Both the position numbers and the translations under genes were made by a program. The notes under the pieces are model-generated. The model saw only the letters and a program-made list of their open reading frames with translations. It made no database searches and was not told where the DNA came from. Of a DNA stretch of 7,578 bases, positions 1 through 5,555 are shown piece after piece; position 1 is the first letter of the stretch; the number at the start of each line of letters is the position of its first letter. The stretch covers positions 1 through 7,578 of the forward strand of contig JAOTTZ010000074.1 of the NCBI GenBank assembly GCA_029864165.1. The letters are read 5' to 3'. The DNA is from Burkholderiaceae bacterium (lineage in GTDB: Bacteria; Pseudomonadota; Gammaproteobacteria; Burkholderiales; Burkholderiaceae_C).

Positions 1-77
1 GACCATTGGGAACCAGAACCGTAGAAATTCTTGCGCCCCACCACCGGCCCTCGCACGGCACGTTCGGCGACGTTGTT
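1..77 (-). pseudogene. tnpC: IS66-family transposase TnpC, C-terminal fragment interrupted by the intron
   Basis: Read on the minus strand from base 77 down, the frame gives NNVAERAVRGPVVGRKN followed by FYGSGSQW and is still open at the window edge. This matches the well-conserved DNNxxERAxR...RKNxxG segment near the C-terminal end of the IS66 DDE transposase domain. The glutamate of the ER pair is probably the last acidic catalytic residue. The codon that should encode the preceding Asp lies on the other side of the group II intron, which begins at base 78 exactly between two tnpC codons. The intron is transcribed on the opposite strand, so splicing could not repair the tnpC message and the transposase is broken. 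Only 25 codons are visible. The family assignment rests on this single motif, but the motif is distinctive. Confidence 0.8.
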
Positions 78-503
78 GTGTGTGCCTTGGTAAGGCACGG
101 TTGATCCGTCGGTGAAAGTCCGACCCGGCGAAACTCGCGCTCCAGCCGGAAGCACAGGGGGCGGTTCAGGAGGTAACGAATGGACTGAAGCACTTCTTGA
201 AAAGGCCTCGTATGGAGGCCAGCAGGTCATGCGGGCCGCAACGTGAGTGAACGCTGAGCAGGCCTCGAAATGCCGTCGTGGATGCCGACTCGCCATAACA
301 ACGGGGAAGGCCGATGGCGGTGCCGAAGCGAGCGTGAAACGCAGGCACCGCGTCCACCGGGGTAGTGGTGGCAGCACGCATGACAACCGATCGATCGTGC
401 AACAAGGGAAGTCCGTGGTGGTGCCCGGCCGGCAGCCGGGCAACGACGACCTCGTGAGGGGTGGAGTCGGCCGTTGCGGATGGCGGATGGGGGTGTATTA
501 GTG
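78..503 (+). ncRNA. Group II intron ribozyme RNA, domains I-III and start of IV
   Basis: This 426-base stretch has no credible gene, and the short ORFs across it are chance. It reads like the conserved RNA of bacterial group II introns. The GTGTG start leads into a small hairpin (GTGCC at 82-86 with GGCAC at 94-98). The CGGTGAAAGTCCG segment lies near 110-122. An AACAAC candidate EBS1 is at 297-302. A GTATTAGTGATGAAGC segment directly before the ORF (495-510) resembles the conserved domain III/IV run-in of this intron group. Domain boundaries were not folded and are approximate. The EBS1/IBS1 pairing (7 bp, G-rich side in the exon) was checked base by base and favours an intron start at 78 over 80. 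Confidence 0.75.
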
Positions 504-1355
504 ATGAAGCTGGGTAACGCTGGTGGAGCGAAGGCCCCCTGTTTCGATGCGAAGGTGCAAAGCGGGAAGAGCCCGGGGACTGGCGCGAGCCTATCAGCCC
601 CGCTCGATTCGGTTCGAACCCTGCAGAGCACGTTACAGGCGAAAGCCAAGAGCGAAGCAGCCGCACGGTTTTACAGTCTGTGGGACAAGGTGTACCGCGA
701 CGATGTCTTGTTCGAAGCCTATCGGCGGTGCTGCGCGAACCGCGGCGCGCCGGGGGTGGACGGCGAGAGCTTCGAGGATATCGAGGCCGACGGGCTTGCG
801 AGCTGGCTGCAAAGACTCAGACAGGAGCTGCGCACCAAACAGTATCGGTGTGCGCCCCTGCTGCGGGTGTGGATCCCCAAGGCAAATGGTGGGCAGCGGC
901 CGTTAGGCATCCCGTGTATTCGGGACCGGGTCGCGCAAATGGCAGTGCTGCTGGTTGTGGGGGCGATCTTCGAAGAAGACCTGTTCCCTTGGCAGTACGG
1001 CTTCCGCGCGGGCATGGACGCCAAGATGGCGCTGCGGCGCATCCACTTCGGCATTGCCGACCGTGGAGCGCGTGAGGTTGTAGACGCTGATCTGTCCGAC
1101 TATTTCAATACGATCCCCCACGGTGAGCTTGTGCGCTGTGTCGCACGACGAGTCGCCGACGGGACGGTGCTGGCGACGATCCGCCAGTGGCTCGACGCAC
1201 CGGTCGTCGAGCGTGTGGACGGCGGCGGCGAAATCCGCACGACGGTCGCGCGCGACACGAACCGTGGCACCCCGCAAGGGGGTGTGATCACGCCCCTTAC
1301 GCAAAAGATAACTTCGAGTTTGAACGACGTGTCGTGTTGTGCCGCGGGCGCTTGA
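504..1355 (+). pseudogene. ltrA: Group II intron reverse transcriptase/maturase, N-terminal part (split gene)
   Basis: This encodes the fingers and first half of the palm of a group II intron RT/maturase. Recognisable parts are the entry region (LWDKVYRDDVLFEAYRRC, NRGAPGVDGE), the RT2-RT3 region (RVWIPKANGGQRPLGIPCIRDRV) and motif A with DADLSDYF, whose catalytic Asp is residue 196 (codon 1089-1091). The PQGGVI motif follows at residues 257-262. True maturase sequence stops at I262 (base 1289). From there the frame enters the serine-recombinase element, adds 21 unrelated residues and stops at 1353-1355. I start it at ATG 504, because the TTG at 474 and the ATG at 480 lie in conserved ribozyme sequence. 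Joined to the distal fragment it would give about 470 aa with RT and maturase domains and no HNH endonuclease. Alone it lacks the YADD box and should be inactive. Confidence 0.88.
1266..1318 (+). other. attL of the serine-recombinase element
   Basis: This is the left junction. The outer half is maturase sequence (CCGCAAGGGGGT), then the core GTGATC at 1284-1289. The inner half is the element arm TACGCAAAAG at 1298-1307, with AACTT and GA further in. The arm starts 10.5 bp from the core centre, the same distance as the matching arm at the right junction. A hybrid of one target half-site and one element half-site is what large serine recombinases leave after integration. Confidence 0.75.
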
Positions 1356-1358
1356 TTC

Positions 1359-1387
1359 TTGACTTGAGACGCAAAAAGTAATATGTT
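1359..1387 (+). promoter_or_regulatory. Candidate sigma-70-type promoter of the element's gene cluster
   Basis: A TTGACT -35 box at 1359-1364 is separated by 17 bp from a TATGTT -10 box at 1382-1387. The expected transcription start (about 1394) is nearly at the ATG of the first element gene (1396), and no Shine-Dalgarno sequence precedes that ATG. The message may therefore be leaderless. The promoter lies inside the element next to attL, so it would travel with the element. Assigned by eye only. Confidence 0.45.
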
Positions 1388-1395
1388 TACGTCCA

Positions 1396-1725
1396 ATGTC
1401 ACGATCCAATGGTGTCGAGAGGGCTCAACGCTTGAACGCTGCATTCGATCTGCTCAGTCAAGGTCAGGTGCTCACGCAAGCCGCGGCGATGCTGACCGAA
1501 GAATTCGGGTTGTCGCGGCGCCAAGCCTATCGCTACTTGCAGGGGGCACAGGCGATCAAGCGTCCGCTGCCGATCGCAGCGCCCAGTGTGGCCATCACTG
1601 TGAAGGTGCCCGAGGACGTCGCGGCGAAGTTGCGCGTCCACGCGCGTGCATCAGGATCAACCATTGGCAACGTGGTCTCACGTGCCGTCTCGGCCTTGCT
1701 GGCTCGGGAGCGCCGGCGTGGCTGA
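1396..1725 (+). CDS. Small DNA-binding protein (HTH plus ribbon-helix-helix-like) of the element
   Basis: A 109-aa basic protein. Residues about 26-50 (TQAAAMLTEEFGLSRRQAYR) look like a helix-turn-helix of the resolvase/Mor type. Residues about 64-102 (VAITVKVPEDVAAKLRVHAR, then GSTIGNVVSRAVSALL) look like a ribbon-helix-helix fold: a short strand followed by two helices. Neither part looks enzymatic. It is the first gene after the promoter and lies upstream of the recombinase, on the same strand, with its stop overlapping the next ORF. By position it could be a repressor of the recombinase or an accessory factor that decides between integration and excision. That role is inference. I do not recognise the exact family. 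Confidence 0.7.
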   Translation: MSRSNGVERAQRLNAAFDLLSQGQVLTQAAAMLTEEFGLSRRQAYRYLQGAQAIKRPLPIAAPSVAITVKVPEDVAAKLRVHARASGSTIGNVVSRAVSALLARERRRG

Positions 1726-1990
1726 GCGCCAGCACCGCTGCCAAGTCCGCCTCGAGTATTGCTTTGATCGTCTGTTGGGCGCCAAACTCGAACAGGTCTA
1801 TGACATCTTGGTTCCCGAGCGCACCCGCCGCACAGGTGGGCAGCCCCGATTAGGAGAACACGGCTATGAAGACAGCGGCGATCTATGCGCGGGTATCGTC
1901 CGATCAGCAGAAGGAGGACAAGACGATCGCCAGCCAGACGGCAGCACTGGTGGCGTACGCGTCAAGCCAAGGCTACAGCGTACCGGCTGA
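1718..1990 (+). CDS. Small hypothetical protein overlapping the recombinase start
   Basis: This ORF begins with GTG inside the end of the previous gene (the bases GTGGCTGA hold its start and the upstream stop), an arrangement typical of translational coupling. About the first 46 residues (RCQVRLEYCFDRLLGAKLEQ, VYDILVPERTRRTG) look like a real compact, charged, helical protein. The remainder runs out of frame through the first 125 bases of the recombinase gene, is low in character (GSTGGVRVKPRLQRTG), and ends at 1990. Either the true protein is about 50 aa and has lost its stop through a small mutation, or the overlap is real. I do not recognise a family. The GTG start and the length are uncertain. 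Confidence 0.5.
   Translation: MAERQHRCQVRLEYCFDRLLGAKLEQVYDILVPERTRRTGGQPRLGEHGYEDSGDLCAGIVRSAEGGQDDRQPDGSTGGVRVKPRLQRTG
1852..1856 (+). promoter_or_regulatory. Ribosome binding site of the serine recombinase
   Basis: AGGAG ends 9 bases before ATG 1866. It supports that start over any other for the recombinase and contrasts with the apparent absence of such a site before the first gene of the element. Confidence 0.7.
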
Positions 1991-3668
1991 GTGGATCTTC
2001 GAAGACGAGGGTTTCAGCGGGGCCACGCTGGTTCGCCCCGGACTGGAGCGCGTGCGTGACCTCGTCGCCGAAGGCCAAATCCAGGCGGTATTGGTGCTGT
2101 CGCCGGATAGGCTCAGCCGCAAGTACGCCTATCAGGTGCTGCTGACCGAGGAATGGTTGCGCCATGGCGTACAGACGATCTTTATCAAAGCGCCGCAGTC
2201 ACAATCGCCCGAGGATCAATTGCTATTGCAGTTCCAGGGCATGATTGCCGAATACGAACGTGCCCAGATCCTGGAGCGTTCGCGCCGCGGTAAACGCCAT
2301 CGTGCCAAGCAAGGTGAGGTCAGCGTGCTCAGTGGTGCCCCGTACGGCTATCGCTACATACGCAAGACCGAGGAGCGCGCGGCCTACTACGAGGTCATTG
2401 AGACGCAGGCCGAGGTGGTGCGCCAGGTCTTCGATCTGTACACCACACAATCGTTGAGCATCGGTGCGATAACGCGCCGACTCAATGAGTTGGGAGTGCC
2501 CACGAGGAGGGAGCAAACATGCTGGGAGCGCTCGACGATCTGGGCGATGCTGCGCAACCCGGCATACCGAGGCATGGCCTGCTTCGGCAAGACACAACAG
2601 GCCACGGGTCAGCATCGCGACAACCGCACCGCACGCGTGCGTGGGCAGCCATCGCGACGCAGCGCTCACCCTTCGCAGGAAGCTCCCAAGGATCAGTGGA
2701 TCCAGATTCCCGTGCCAGCGCTGGTGGACGAACGCAGCTTCGATCTGGCGCAGGAGCGACTGCAGGACAACAAGAAGTTCTCTGCACGCCGCACGGTCGA
2801 GCCGAGCATCTTGCAGGGGCTGGCGCACTGCGCCGATTGTGGCTACGCGCTGTATCGCACCTCCACGCGCAGCAGTGCGCGCAAGATTTACTACTACCGG
2901 TGCCTGGGTTCAGACGCCTGGCGTTATCAAGGCCAGGCACGCTGCAACGCCAACCCCATCCGGCTCGACCTGCTGGAAGACACGGTGTGGGCCGAGGTCA
3001 CCCGACTGCTTGAAGACCCAGCGTTGGTTCAGGCCGAACTGACCCGCCGTGTACACGCGGCGCGCACGTCGCATCCGGCCAAGCAGCACCAAGACAGACT
3101 TACCCGAGAGATGCTCCAGGTCCAACGGCGCGTCGAGCGGCTGCTGACAGCCTACCAGGAAGAACTGCTCAGCCTGGACGAGCTACGCCGGCGCATGCCC
3201 GAGTTGCGCCAACGTGAGGCGCGGCTGAGGGCGGAACTCCAATCACTGAGCGCCCAACTCGCCGATCAAGCAACCTACCTGCGCTTGGCGCACACGCTGG
3301 GCGAATTCCTGGATCGGCTGCGAACACAGGTCCAGGGCCTGGATGTGCTGCAACGACAGCGCGTCGTCAGATTGCTCGTCAAGGAAGTCATCGTCGGCGA
3401 CGACAGCATCACTATCCGGCACTCGATTCCGACTTCGACCCGATCCTCTGGTGGACCTGCCGATCCGGGCATACACTCGCCACCAAGTCAGAGCTTGGGT
3501 CAAAGTTCGCTTTTGTGTACATGGCGTGATCTCGCCGATGCTGGCCAACCTGTACTTTCGCCGCTTCATGCTGGCCTGGTACGGTGGTGGTCACGCGCGG
3601 CGGCTGCATGCCGAGGTAGTCAACTACGCCGACGACTTCGTGATCTTGTGCCCGCAAGGGCGAGGTGA
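1866..3668 (+). CDS. Large serine recombinase (site-specific integrase of the element)
   Basis: This is a 600-aa ORF, of which about 555 residues belong to the element. The resolvase catalytic domain is N-terminal: YARVSS with R9 and nucleophile S11, and the DRLSR motif (residues 81-85) that supplies active-site arginines. A 'recombinase' DNA-binding domain follows (about 155-260, GAPYGYRYIR...TIWAMLRNPAYRG). Next is a zinc ribbon with C322, C325, C346 and C360, then a long charged coiled coil (about 405-490), as in phage-type serine integrases. It should catalyse recombination between attP and the maturase site. There is no stop before the right end: residues 556-600 come from maturase DNA read in another frame, ending at 3666-3668. 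In a circularised element the frame would instead end at the TAA of 1379-1381. All core catalytic motifs are intact, so the enzyme is probably active. Confidence 0.93.
   Translation: MKTAAIYARVSSDQQKEDKTIASQTAALVAYASSQGYSVPAEWIFEDEGFSGATLVRPGLERVRDLVAEGQIQAVLVLSPDRLSRKYAYQVLLTEEWLRHGVQTIFIKAPQSQSPEDQLLLQFQGMIAEYERAQILERSRRGKRHRAKQGEVSVLSGAPYGYRYIRKTEERAAYYEVIETQAEVVRQVFDLYTTQSLSIGAITRRLNELGVPTRREQTCWERSTIWAMLRNPAYRGMACFGKTQQATGQHRDNRTARVRGQPSRRSAHPSQEAPKDQWIQIPVPALVDERSFDLAQERLQDNKKFSARRTVEPSILQGLAHCADCGYALYRTSTRSSARKIYYYRCLGSDAWRYQGQARCNANPIRLDLLEDTVWAEVTRLLEDPALVQAELTRRVHAARTSHPAKQHQDRLTREMLQVQRRVERLLTAYQEELLSLDELRRRMPELRQREARLRAELQSLSAQLADQATYLRLAHTLGEFLDRLRTQVQGLDVLQRQRVVRLLVKEVIVGDDSITIRHSIPTSTRSSGGPADPGIHSPPSQSLGQSSLLCTWRDLADAGQPVLSPLHAGLVRWWSRAAAACRGSQLRRRLRDLVPARAR
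3500..3552 (+). other. attR of the serine-recombinase element
   Basis: This is the right junction. The inner arm at 3500-3519 (CTTTTGTGTA at its outer end) is the inverted partner of the left arm. The core GTGATC is at 3526-3531, followed by maturase sequence TCGCCGATGCTGGCC. The recombinase reading frame passes straight through this site into the maturase sequence in a different frame. Confidence 0.75.
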
Positions 3669-4158
3669 AGAAGCGATGGCGACCATGAGGCGTCTGATGA
3701 CCAAGCTTGGCCTGACCGTCAACGAAAAGAAGACACGGCTGGTCAAGCTGCCCGAGGAGCGCTTCGACTTCCTGGGCTATACGGTAGGTCGCTTCTATGG
3801 GCGTGGCGGCCGTTCCTATTGGGGGACGGCGCCGTCCAAGAAGGCGATCAAGAAGCTGAAAGGTCGTATCCACGACGAGACGACGCGCCGATGGAATGAG
3901 ACGACCGTGGAGAAGCGGGTTGAAGAACTCAATCCCGTCCTCCGCGGCTGGTCGAACTACTTCAGTCAGGGGCCGGTGGGGCGAATCTATCGCGACATCG
4001 ACAGCTACACGGCGCGGCGTCTACGGGTCTGGTTGCGAAGGCGCAGTGGCAAACGGGGAACGGGGTACCGCCAATACTCCGACCACTACCTCTACGAGAA
4101 GTTGGGGCTGATACGCCTGATGCCGTCTGCACGCGACCGCTCGAACGCGAAGGCTTGA
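3526..4158 (+). pseudogene. ltrA: Group II intron reverse transcriptase/maturase, C-terminal part (split gene)
   Basis: This is the missing half of the maturase. It resumes as GVISPMLANLYF exactly where the N-terminal half left off and in the same frame. The YADD box (codons 3625-3636, residues 294-297 of the rejoined protein) supplies the two other catalytic aspartates. A region with RFDFLGYTVGRF follows, then the maturase (X/thumb) domain with NPVLRGWSNYF (residues 396-406). A basic C-terminus ends in NAKA at the TGA of 4156-4158, 12 bases before the domain V strand. No Cys/His endonuclease motif follows. The frame is open upstream into the recombinase element, so the fragment has no start codon of its own. 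ATG 3537 would give an inert piece. The half-site match shows that the gene was split by insertion and not by decay. Confidence 0.88.
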
Positions 4159-4170
4159 TGTGTCGGAAGA

Positions 4171-4182
4171 GAGCCGGATGCG
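4171..4182 (+). ncRNA. Domain V of the group II intron, 5' strand only
   Basis: GAGCCGGATGCG lies 12 bases after the maturase stop, where domain V should begin, and matches the usual first strand of that hairpin. The expected return strand, a CGCACGTCCGGTTC-like sequence, is not present here or at the far side of the RIT element. The last six bases (GATGCG) are shared with the end of the 84-bp inverted repeat. The RIT element has therefore entered the catalytic heart of the ribozyme, or the flank was rearranged later. Confidence 0.65.
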
Positions 4183-4260
4183 TAATGTGGCGTCAGCCCA
4201 TATGTGGCGCCCGGCGGTTGCGCCCTCGAAAGGTCGGTCGCGGAACGCCACATAGATTTC
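4177..4260 (+). repeat. Left 84-bp terminal inverted repeat of the RIT element
   Basis: Every base matches the reverse complement of 7479-7562. Identity stops abruptly at both edges (next bases differ at 4176 and 4261). Inside it, ATGTGGCG occurs directly at 4185-4192 and 4202-4209 and inverted (CGCCACAT) at 4246-4253. A 5-bp stem with a 9-base loop is possible between 4206-4210 and 4220-4224. These short motifs are likely binding sites for the three recombinases. The 47 bases between this repeat and ritA hold only its ribosome binding site. Confidence 0.97.
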
Positions 4261-4294
4261 GTTGGCTGTAGCGTTGGATCCCCTCAGTTCACAC

Positions 4295-4299
4295 AGGAG
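4295..4299 (+). promoter_or_regulatory. Ribosome binding site of ritA
   Basis: AGGAG lies 8 bases before ATG 4308 and fixes the ritA start. The two downstream genes have no separate space for one, because they overlap their predecessors. That arrangement points to coupled translation from one message. Confidence 0.75.
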
Positions 4300-4307
4300 A
4301 TCCCGCC

Positions 4308-5555
4308 ATGTTCGAGACGCTGTATCGCTATTCGCGAGTCCTGGTTCGCCACCTCAATGGACCCGCTGCCGAGGAGCGCGATCGCTTCGTCACTCACTGT
4401 GCAGAGGCAGGTGCCGCGCGGGAGTCGGTTCTGCATCTGGCGAGCGAACTTCTGCTCGTCGCGCAGCGCCTGGATATTGACGGCACAAGGGCGTTCGCAC
4501 CCGAGGAGATCTGGTCGGCTGCCGACCGTTGGGTCCGCCATCAACGACGACATGGTCGTATCAGGACTGCACGCTTCAGCCGCCAGAGGTTCGTGCAGGT
4601 CGCGACTGATTGGCTGCGCTTCCTGGGACGTCTCGAGGCCGCACCCGTAATGCGTAGCGCCGGCGCCGACTTCGTTGACGAGTTCTCCGCCTACATGCGC
4701 CTGGAACGAGGCCTGTCGCCGCACACCGTCCATAACCGCTGCTGGCATGTCCAGGCGTTTCTGACATGGCTCGACGAGCAAGATGGCTCCAGCGGCGCAG
4801 CCACCCTGGAGCAAGTTGATGCTTTTTTAGCGAGGAGGGGCGCCCAAGGGTGGTGTCGGGTATCGATCGCGACGGCTGCAAGTGCTCTGCGATCGTTCTT
4901 TGCCCATATGGCCGCAAGAGGTCGTTGCAGTCACCGCTTCGCCGCCGGAATTGAAGGGCCGCGCCTGTTCAAGCACGAAGCGCTGCCCGTTGGTCCGCGA
5001 TGGGACGACGTGCAACGATTGGTCGCCAGCACCCAGACCGACCGACCCCAGGACATTCGTGATCGAGCCATCCTGTTGCTGCTTGCCGTGTACGGTCTGC
5101 GGTGCGGTGAGGTGGTTGCATTGACGGTGGACGACATTGAATGGGAGCGGGATATTCTGCACGTGACGCGCCCGAAGCAGCGTTGCAAGCAGGACTACCC
5201 GCTGACCACCGACGTCGGTAACTCGATTCTTCGCTACCTGCAGCAGGTCAGGCCACGCTGCGCCTCACGCAGCCTGTTCTTGACAATCAAGGCACCAATC
5301 AAGCCATTGGCTCCCAGCAGCTTGCACCACTTGGTGGCGTCACGGATGCGGGCCCTGTATATTCGCTGTCCCCGGCACGGACCACACGCGTTGCGCCACG
5401 CGTGCGCGACTCATCTGGTGGCAGAAGGCCTGTCGCTCAAGCAGATCGGCGACCACCTCGGCCACCGCAGTCCCTACGCCACGCGCACCTATGCAAAGGT
5501 CGATCTGGTCGGTCTGCGCCAAGTCGCCGACTTCAGCCTGGGAGGTCTGCTATGA
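4308..5555 (+). CDS. ritA: Tyrosine recombinase RitA
   Basis: A 415-aa tyrosine recombinase, the first and longest of the trio. Residues about 1-110 form an extra N-terminal region. A core-binding (SAM-like) domain follows at about 118-205 (DFVDEFSAYMRLERGLSPHT), then the catalytic domain. Visible catalytic residues are R265 (YGLRCGE), K290 (likely the beta-hairpin lysine), H360 and R363 (GPHALRH), H386 (LGHRS) and nucleophile Y395 (RTYAKV). The set is complete, so the enzyme should be able to cut DNA. Its stop overlaps the ritB start in an ATGA. In RIT elements the three proteins are thought to act together on the terminal repeats, and the division of labour is not established. A promoter inside the left repeat or the short leader is likely, but I could not identify one. 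Confidence 0.93.
   Translation: MFETLYRYSRVLVRHLNGPAAEERDRFVTHCAEAGAARESVLHLASELLLVAQRLDIDGTRAFAPEEIWSAADRWVRHQRRHGRIRTARFSRQRFVQVATDWLRFLGRLEAAPVMRSAGADFVDEFSAYMRLERGLSPHTVHNRCWHVQAFLTWLDEQDGSSGAATLEQVDAFLARRGAQGWCRVSIATAASALRSFFAHMAARGRCSHRFAAGIEGPRLFKHEALPVGPRWDDVQRLVASTQTDRPQDIRDRAILLLLAVYGLRCGEVVALTVDDIEWERDILHVTRPKQRCKQDYPLTTDVGNSILRYLQQVRPRCASRSLFLTIKAPIKPLAPSSLHHLVASRMRALYIRCPRHGPHALRHACATHLVAEGLSLKQIGDHLGHRSPYATRTYAKVDLVGLRQVADFSLGGLL

Larger units (their letters stand above)
1288..3529 (+). mobile_element. Serine-recombinase integrative element (2242 bp) inserted in the intron maturase gene
   Basis: Both junctions carry the 6-bp core GTGATC (1284-1289 and 3526-3531). Each core is followed by one variable base and then CGCC. 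Outside the cores the maturase reads PQGGVI on the left and VISPMLAN on the right in the same frame, so the empty site would be an intact gene. Inside, the two ends are inverted repeats: 1298-1317 against the complement of 3500-3519 matches at 16 of 20 positions. The contents are three same-strand genes: a small DNA-binding protein, a small overlapping ORF and a long serine recombinase. There is no resistance or metabolic cargo. The boundaries are placed at the centre of the shared core, so the true cut could be 1-2 bases away. I know of no named element of this type. Confidence 0.85.
78..4182 (+). mobile_element. Group II intron, interrupted twice and lacking its 3' end in the window
   Basis: The 5' end fits the GUGYG consensus (GTGTG at 78-82). 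Domain I-like landmarks follow, such as the GGTGAAAGTCC segment near 111-121. A reverse transcriptase/maturase ORF sits in the domain IV position and ends at 4158. The 5' strand of a domain V hairpin (GAGCCGGATGCG) is at 4171-4182. Exon bases 71-77 (CGTTGTT) are perfectly complementary to intron bases 297-303 (AACAACG), as expected for IBS1/EBS1. Without the 2242-bp insert, the visible intron would be about 1.86 kb, a normal size for a bacterial intron whose protein lacks an endonuclease domain. The maturase ORF is cut by a serine-recombinase element, and domain V is cut by the inverted repeat at 4177. No domain VI or 3' splice site is visible, so the intron is inactive as it stands. Confidence 0.85.

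Noticed and set aside
474..503. Maturase start at TTG 474 or ATG 480
   Set aside because: These bases belong to the conserved RNA segment preceding intron ORFs. ATG 504 is the more usual position. The true start is still uncertain by a few codons.
166..666. Long minus-strand ORFs (166-666 and 227-649) across the intron 5' region
   Set aside because: They lie over conserved ribozyme RNA and have arginine/proline/serine-rich random composition, typical of chance frames in GC-rich DNA. No domain is recognisable.
1279..1300. Simple transposon with target duplication at the GTGATC repeats
   Set aside because: There is no DDE transposase inside. The symmetric arms and the serine recombinase make the 6-bp identity a crossover core and not a staggered-cut duplication.
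3343..3525. N-terminal part of the frame starting at 3343 as part of the distal maturase protein
   Set aside because: It is the recombinase C-terminal region and attR read in another frame. Maturase similarity begins only at GVISP (3523 onward).
504..4158. Retron, diversity-generating retroelement or CRISPR-associated RT
   Set aside because: There is no msr/msd-type RNA, no template/variable repeat pair and no CRISPR repeats. The 5' GTGTG, the domain V strand and the maturase domain identify a group II intron.
4284..4814. Minus-strand 176-aa ORF opposite ritA
   Set aside because: It is a shadow of ritA. There is no recognisable domain, and ritA has a ribosome binding site and a full catalytic residue set.
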